This document shows positions 59,119 through 64,000 of a stretch of DNA of 64,000 nucleotides, one piece after another. Position numbers and translations under genes: made by a program. Positions within the stretch are counted from its first letter, which is position 1. Each line of letters begins with the position of its first letter. The notes under the pieces were generated by a model. The model searched no databases. It was not told the origin of the DNA and saw nothing but the letters and a program-made list of their open reading frames with translations. The stretch covers positions 2,046,001 to 2,110,000 of the forward strand of contig JAJHTX010000001.1 of NCBI GenBank assembly GCA_032164295.1, in the 5' to 3' direction. The stretch comes from Inonotus obliquus. Its lineage: Eukaryota; Basidiomycota; Agaricomycetes; Hymenochaetales; Hymenochaetaceae.

Positions 59119-59403
59119 GGCAAAGACGAAGCGCGACGGAGCGAGGGAGAGAGGGGGCAAGACGCGAAGGAAAGGACAGACACGGGGTGAAGAGTGAAAA
59201 AAAGCGCCGATCAGTACTTGTCGGCTCCAGTAACCGGCAGCCTTACGTAGCGCATGATGATTATTATTAATATCAGCTGATTCACACTCGCACCTCCACA
59301 CGTGATACGCAAAAAAATACAAGTACAGGTGTAGATTTCGTTCAAGCCATATGCAAGCAAGCCCTACTCGATACACATTGCGGTTAGAGACATTCCGGTT
59401 CTC

Positions 59404-60106
59404 TCATGTTATAATGATAACAGGTCCCTCCCGTGTCCTCGCTACTAACGTCTTCCCATGCTCCATATCTTGTGCCGTTCCAAGTAGATCATGGTCAATA
59501 GGCGGCTGTTGTTTTGATATCTCCCTCAGTGATAGCGAAATGGTCGCAAAATCAACGCTCGACGGAACCAGACGGTAGGTAGCCTGGATCTACATTGCAT
59601 TCATCAATTCAATACGCGCTCATGAACGTCCGCGTGATCACTCACTCCGACAGCTCGTAGTGATTTGAGGAGCTCGTGCACAAACACGATCGACCTATTT
59701 CTCAGGTCATGTAGGTCATGCAGGTCAAGACCTGAGTACCAATAATGAGTATAGTAAGCTACTGCGATAGTGTGGAAAAATGAGGACTTACAGTGTACGG
59801 GTGAAGAGCTCCATGTCGGCACGGTGCAAAGGAGGCACACTGAACTTTGGTCGGTTTTCGTTGTTATTCTTCGAGCACAAAATATCAGAACACAGCATCT
59901 AGAACACGCGGCACGGGTACTCACCGTTGAAAGGATGGCACAACATCCTGGGCGGCAGACACCTGTCCAATAAGCAATGTTAGTCACACGGTTTCTGGGA
60001 GCTGAGACAACTGCAACTTCACCTCTTCCAAACGTGCAAAATCGCGACGGCCCCTCGGGATTCGTTGGAGAAGGCAGTCCGATGAAGACGCGACCGACAC
60101 GGACAT
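59404..60106 (-). CDS. Small protein of unknown function
   Basis: Exons 60106..60023, 59962..59925, 59839..59792, 59700..59646, 59589..59404; 136 aa, all GT-AG and in phase. Pieces: MSVSVASSSDCLLQRIPRG, VPPLHRADMELFTRTLNRS, VFVHELLKSLRAVG, then the C-terminus RLVPSSVDFATISLSLRE ending REGPVIIIT. Mostly helical. I do not recognise it; the exon model is held together only by frame and splice signals, so a different splicing is possible. Confidence 0.5.
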
Positions 60107-61336
60107 TTTTTAAAGGGGTATGAAGAGAGGGTCGAGGAAAGTATGGGGGATGTTAGGGAGTGGGGAGACAAGAGTAGAAGAGTTGCATCTTAAATGCAAG
60201 AAGGCACTACAGCGGCGTGTATGCGCGTGTTGTACGGACCTGTAAATATCGGACGATACCGGCTTCGATATGAGCAACACTTTTTGGAGTTCCGATCTTC
60301 CGCGCCGCGTCCAACATTCTCCTCTGCTATGTAGTAATCCCCAATACAGCCTAGACCATACTTCCTGTTTGAGGGGTAAAAGCATTGCTCGGGCAGGACC
60401 CCTCGCTCGCGGAATATGCTTGCTTGAATGAAGAAAGGCATCGATCTAGCGAATAGACCTCAGCGGCAGCTTTCACGGAATTGGATGTAGCTTCGACTTC
60501 GTTTCCAAATAGCCAGTTCTCGCGAAGAAGCCGCCGGACTGGTGGTGAGTGACCCCTTCATCACCGGACGTGATTCGCCCATTTTCGCTTATGGGCCCTC
60601 AGCCAGTCATAGGAGGGCCACCCAAAGGGATTTGTAAATTAACCGACGTTTCATCCCACGATGCGAGATGCGCTCGACAGCAGTCGACAGCGGGAAGAAT
60701 CTTCCCGGAAGATTCAGATATTGGGATCAAGCGACCGGAGCAACACAGGTCTTTGTCAGAGACCGGTCAGATGTTGCGTCAAGCATACGTACTAGACCAA
60801 ACGATGGGAACCTGCCCTGTACCTAAAAACATCACCCTACCGAACGTTTATCCCGACACCAAGGACTGACAGAGGTTCAGCAGTATCGTGATCTTGGAAG
60901 GGGAACCTCACGAAGCTTACACCACCCTTGTAGAAGCACTGGGGGTCGGCAACGTCCAATTCCAACTCGCGTGTTCCCACGGTTTCGGCCAAGTGTTCCG
61001 TACGTCGGAGTTTCAACTGCATTTACAACAAACAAAAAATTCTTATAACTTGCTTTCCAGCCCATAGACTGCTCTAATTTTTTGTACAAGGTAATCATGC
61101 ATATATGAGAACACTTCTATGGTTTTTGTTTTTTGAAATATTTCAATTTGCTAGAAATAAAGCATTCAATTTAGGCAGGAGGAGCAAAATCAAAATTCTG
61201 GTCCCATAGGATTATTGTATCTATGTCAAAGATGCAATGTGTGCAAAAAGAATGATTGTTTCTGCTGGTGTGGCAGAGTTATAAGGTGTTGTGTGTACAG
61301 TGGAGAACCAGTCAGCTTAGTGTAGAATCCACTGTA
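60107..61336. other. Gene-poor stretch with an unplaced ORF
   Basis: 1.2 kb. A 61-codon minus ORF at 61022..60837 (MQLKLRRTEHLAETVGTREL, then LELDVADPQCFYKGGV) has protein-like composition and may be the 3' exon of a gene cut off upstream. ORF 60441..60190 (minus) is also protein-like at its start. Neither can be joined to a full gene. Confidence 0.3.
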
Positions 61337-61989
61337 AGGTAGGGAAAGTATAAACTCGACTAGGTGTCACAGTGTGACTGACAACCCTGAGAAACCCTGA
61401 GCTTACCCGATTTGGAAGGACCCTACGGCAAAAATCTCGGGGTCGGATTTGAGAGCAGTGGTAGTCAGCAGTTAGGCTCGCAGAATCTCATTTAAACCTT
61501 GACAGAACACCAAAGTAAGGCTTATCCTACCATGAATTAGCTCCCCTGGCTCTCTCTTGGTAGTAGGAAGATAGATTATAAATGCATATTAGTCATGTAT
61601 TAGTAATAAGTGTTAGTCATAAGTAAGTTACTATATCTGGACTGCACTTGTCATGCTGTGTCTGCCAAGAGCAGCAAAAATTCTGAGGTCGAAATTTTCA
61701 AAATTTCTGAAAACCTTACCAGAATGCTGGAAAATGAATTCTGAGCCATTTGGCACAAAAAAGGTTTATTCCATTATCGAAAGGTCAGGGGTCCATATTT
61801 TTTAATTTTAAAAACATCCATATGATTGTAATTATTATTAGAAGAGATCTATGGGAACCAAATTCGAGTTTGTGTTGTGTGGAAGTTGCAGTTTAGAAAG
61901 GGTCCAGAGTCACCGGATGAGGCAAGTCAGGCCAAGTCAGGGTCGCATGACGCGCGTCACACCTAGTCGAGTTTATACTTTCCCTACCT
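61337..61989. mobile_element. TIR element with TA target (MITE)
   Basis: 653 bp between TA (61335-61336) and TA (61990-61991). The terminal inverted repeats are about 31 bp: AGGTAGGGAAAGTATAAACT then CGACTAGGTGT, perfect at both ends. No coding capacity. Directly abuts the next TIR element. Confidence 0.85.
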
Positions 61990-61995
61990 TAGAAT

Positions 61996-62827
61996 GGTAC
62001 CTGGCACGGCCTATGTAATTTCCGTGACATTCCCACGGTCCCTCCCATGGCTAAGCGGCGATCGACGCACGGATTCACCTGTTTCACTTTTTGTTTTGAG
62101 ATTCGATGGCTTGTCCTGTCCTCCACCACACTAAATAAAATCCGAAAAAATATCCAAAAATTATTTTTTGAGATTCTGAGCAAGACTGTCAAAAAAAATC
62201 AAAAAAAGTACCTACCAAATGTCAAGATATGGCGATTTTAGATGCATATATAAATAACTAAGACATTTCTACAAAATTTTTTTTGTACAAAATCTTTATT
62301 TTTCCTTAAGATTCAGATATGTGAAAGAAACACAATGAAAGAGCACGAATTCATTGAGCTATTAAGCATATATGCTGCTGTGTCTATTGTATATGCTGAT
62401 CTCCACACCAGTAAGTCGATTTTTTTCGCAAATTGTTGACAGGACTACCCTAATACACTCATACATAGTGCACAAGCAGTTTTAAAGGTGTTTTATAAGT
62501 GTTTTCAGAGGAAGATATGGTCGTGCAAAAAAGCCAAAATAAGATCACGTGACACATAAACGAAAACAAGCATGTGTATTCTGCTTGAACATCACCTACA
62601 ATAGACTTGTACTTGATATATTTCACATTGGATAGCTATTCTAAGCCTTTTTGTGTTGAAAGAAAGGGACAAATAACTCGAACTCTGTGGAACTACATAT
62701 TCAAGGGATTTAGTGGGGGACGGAAAGTGGTCCATGAAGATCGACGCAAGCTACCATAAATGGAAATTATGTAAAACTCCGACCGGGTAAAAGTGTCACG
62801 GATTTTTCACAGGCCGTGCCAGGCACC
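61996..62827. mobile_element. TIR element, GGTRCCTGGCACGGCC ends
   Basis: 832 bp. Left end GGTACCTGGCACGGCCTATG and right end, inverted, GGTGCCTGGCACGGCCTGTG; the match extends imperfectly for about 35 bp. Target duplication not clear. Begins four bases after the TA that ends the preceding element. No ORF of note. Confidence 0.7.
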
Positions 62828-63179
62828 ACTTAGAACGAGTCCGGATCTGCCCGGCTGTTGTAAATGTGATCTACGAGATCTGCCTAAATAAGGAGAATTG
62901 TCAAGCTCCGACGAAAATACCGCGCACTGGTTGAACTTTGGGATTGCCGACCCCCATGAATCACACCTATGGGACTCTTCTTGATCTTCGAGCATAGCAT
63001 CTCAAGGTGGCTGCTGCGCTAGACGACCATGACCGCAGAATGTGGCGTAGATTTGGAAGAAACCTACAAAGTCATAACACTCTTTTCCACGGTGACAGTC
63101 CCAAGTCCAGGATGTCTAAGGTTGCTTTCAGACCCTAGGAGAGTGTTGCCATACAACCCTGGTGTCTTACAGGAAAGAT

Positions 63180-63467
63180 TCAGAATTTTTGCTTGAGCGT
63201 GTTGTAGTGATCTGGCCACCATTTGTTTCTCTTCTTTTGTAAGTAAGCTTTGATGAATATGAATGTATCATTTCTGAGAGAGTCAAAAGTCTGGCTGGTG
63301 GGCCACCTGAGAGAAAACTTATGAGTTAATGCCATAAATATCAGAGTTATCAGTGGCGTTACGAAACGTGACGAGTATAATATTAGAATCACAAGCGGCG
63401 TAGGATGACGCACTGAGTGCCTATTCCCATATACCTTGGAGACCGGCGCGCCTCCCTCATCACTCAT
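63180..63467 (-). CDS. Possible small protein
   Basis: Open from ATG 63467 for 95 codons. A 117-nt intron starting with GTATAT and ending TCATAAG (about 63434 to 63318) is in frame; removing it gives 56 aa, MSDEGGAPVSK joined to FSLRWPTSQTFDSLRND and ending WWPDHYNTLKQKF. The C-terminal part has protein-like composition, but no family is recognised. It lies divergently from the VPS13-like gene. Confidence 0.35.
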   Translation of the reverse strand: MSDEGGAPVSKVYGNRHSVRHPTPLVILILYSSRFVTPLITLIFMALTHKFSLRWPTSQTFDSLRNDTFIFIKAYLQKKRNKWWPDHYNTLKQKF

Positions 63468-63664
63468 TCTACTCAGCCTCCATGCGTGGCGCTCCCTCTT
63501 TCTGTCCTATAGTCATCACACTAGCATAGTGCGTAAATAAATCATGGACATATTCGCCAGCTATGCAAAGCCATGGGTGCATCGAGTTCGTGGGCGTTTC
63601 TCGCACATTTCCATTTCCATTTCACTGAAGGTGGCGCTCTGGTAGCTCTTGATGAGCTTTATAG

Positions 63665-64000
63665 GTGCATATGTAGAAAACCTATCGCCCGACCAGTTGT
63701 CAGTCGGTATAAACAATGGTCCGTGCTCGCGTCACTCGCGAGGAAACCAGTTCAACTCATTTATGTCCTGAAGGCAACATCGATTTGAGGAATCTCTCTC
63801 TCAAGAATAGTGTCCTGGATAAACTCAATCTACCGTTTACTGTAGTCGAGGGTCTGTAGACATTCATTCTCAACGATATAACTCTTATAACGGCGGTTTT
63901 AGGTCGTATTGGACGCTTCAAGCTTTCCATAAACTGGGCGAGGAGGGAAACACCCGTTACAATTGAAATCGATGACGTGCAAGTCCTTATAGCCGCGTCT
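63665..64000 (+). CDS. VPS13-like lipid-transfer protein (5' region; 3' and first exon incomplete)
   Basis: Exons seen: 63665..63718, 63774..63851, 63903..>64000, in phase. The product reads GAYVENLSPDQLSVGINNG, then NIDLRNLSLKNSVLDKLN, LPFTVVEGRIGRFKLSINWA and TPVTIEIDDVQVLIAAS, which is the chorein N-terminal pattern of Vps13. That family forms bridge-like channels moving lipid between organelles at contact sites. A preceding exon supplying the start and the first base of GGT was not found: a normal GT donor after a Phe-Leu sequence is lacking just upstream. The gene continues beyond the window. Confidence 0.8.

Noticed and set aside
63573..63788. 71-codon ORF at the right end
   Set aside because: It overlaps the VPS13-like exons in another frame.

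Overview
The window looks like nuclear DNA of a filamentous basidiomycete (Agaricomycetes). Genes are dense, on both strands, and split by many short GT-AG introns, mostly 45-70 bp and often with CTNAC-like branch sites. The families are typical: a priA-like Cys-rich protein, a large Agaricomycete hypothetical family ending in GDSGS, a MARVEL protein, fungal TMEM135, and Tc1-like transposons. I resolved most genes exon by exon by checking splice-site phase against family motifs. Exon coordinates are in the evidence fields; start/end give the coding span.

Layout. 1-29.9 kb is gene-rich: a 5'-truncated Thr-rich/priA-like wall protein; a secreted protein of unknown function; mitoribosomal mS35; an MFSD1-like MFS transporter; a class 3 lipase; a MARVEL protein; a triple-KH RNA-binding protein; Elongator subunit Elp5; a GNAT-like membrane protein; a 19-exon O-GlcNAc-transferase-like GT41 enzyme; an AGTRAP-like membrane protein; diphthine methylesterase Dph7; a TMEM135-like protein; a DysF protein; the Fe-S co-chaperone Jac1/HscB; and a frameshifted member of the GDSGS family.

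30.2-45.4 kb is a transposon island. An intact DD34E Tc1/mariner-like element (30263-35318, about 130-bp TIRs, TA target site) carries a second gene. That gene is interrupted by a GGTAC-motif-rich element, which itself holds a solo LTR: three nested levels. Further right are two 1472-bp TG...CA elements, each with its own 5-bp target duplication; a 3.2-kb inverted repeat; a second copy of the GGTAC-rich element; a second solo LTR in opposite orientation; and a TA-flanked MITE.

45.7-60.1 kb returns to housekeeping genes: a dsRBD/DExH helicase (DHX9/DHX30-like), AP-2 alpha, a PH-C2-RasGAP protein, an ELO fatty-acid elongase and a small unrecognised five-exon gene. 60.1-63.5 kb is gene-poor and holds two back-to-back TIR elements. 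The 5' part of a VPS13-like gene runs off the right edge.

Functional links are loose, as expected for a eukaryotic chromosome. Several genes concern translation and tRNA or eEF2 modification (mS35, Elp5, Dph7) or membrane traffic and lipid transfer (AP-2, VPS13, DysF, TMEM135). I see no co-regulated cluster and no CRISPR array, and I could not support any tRNA or rRNA gene.
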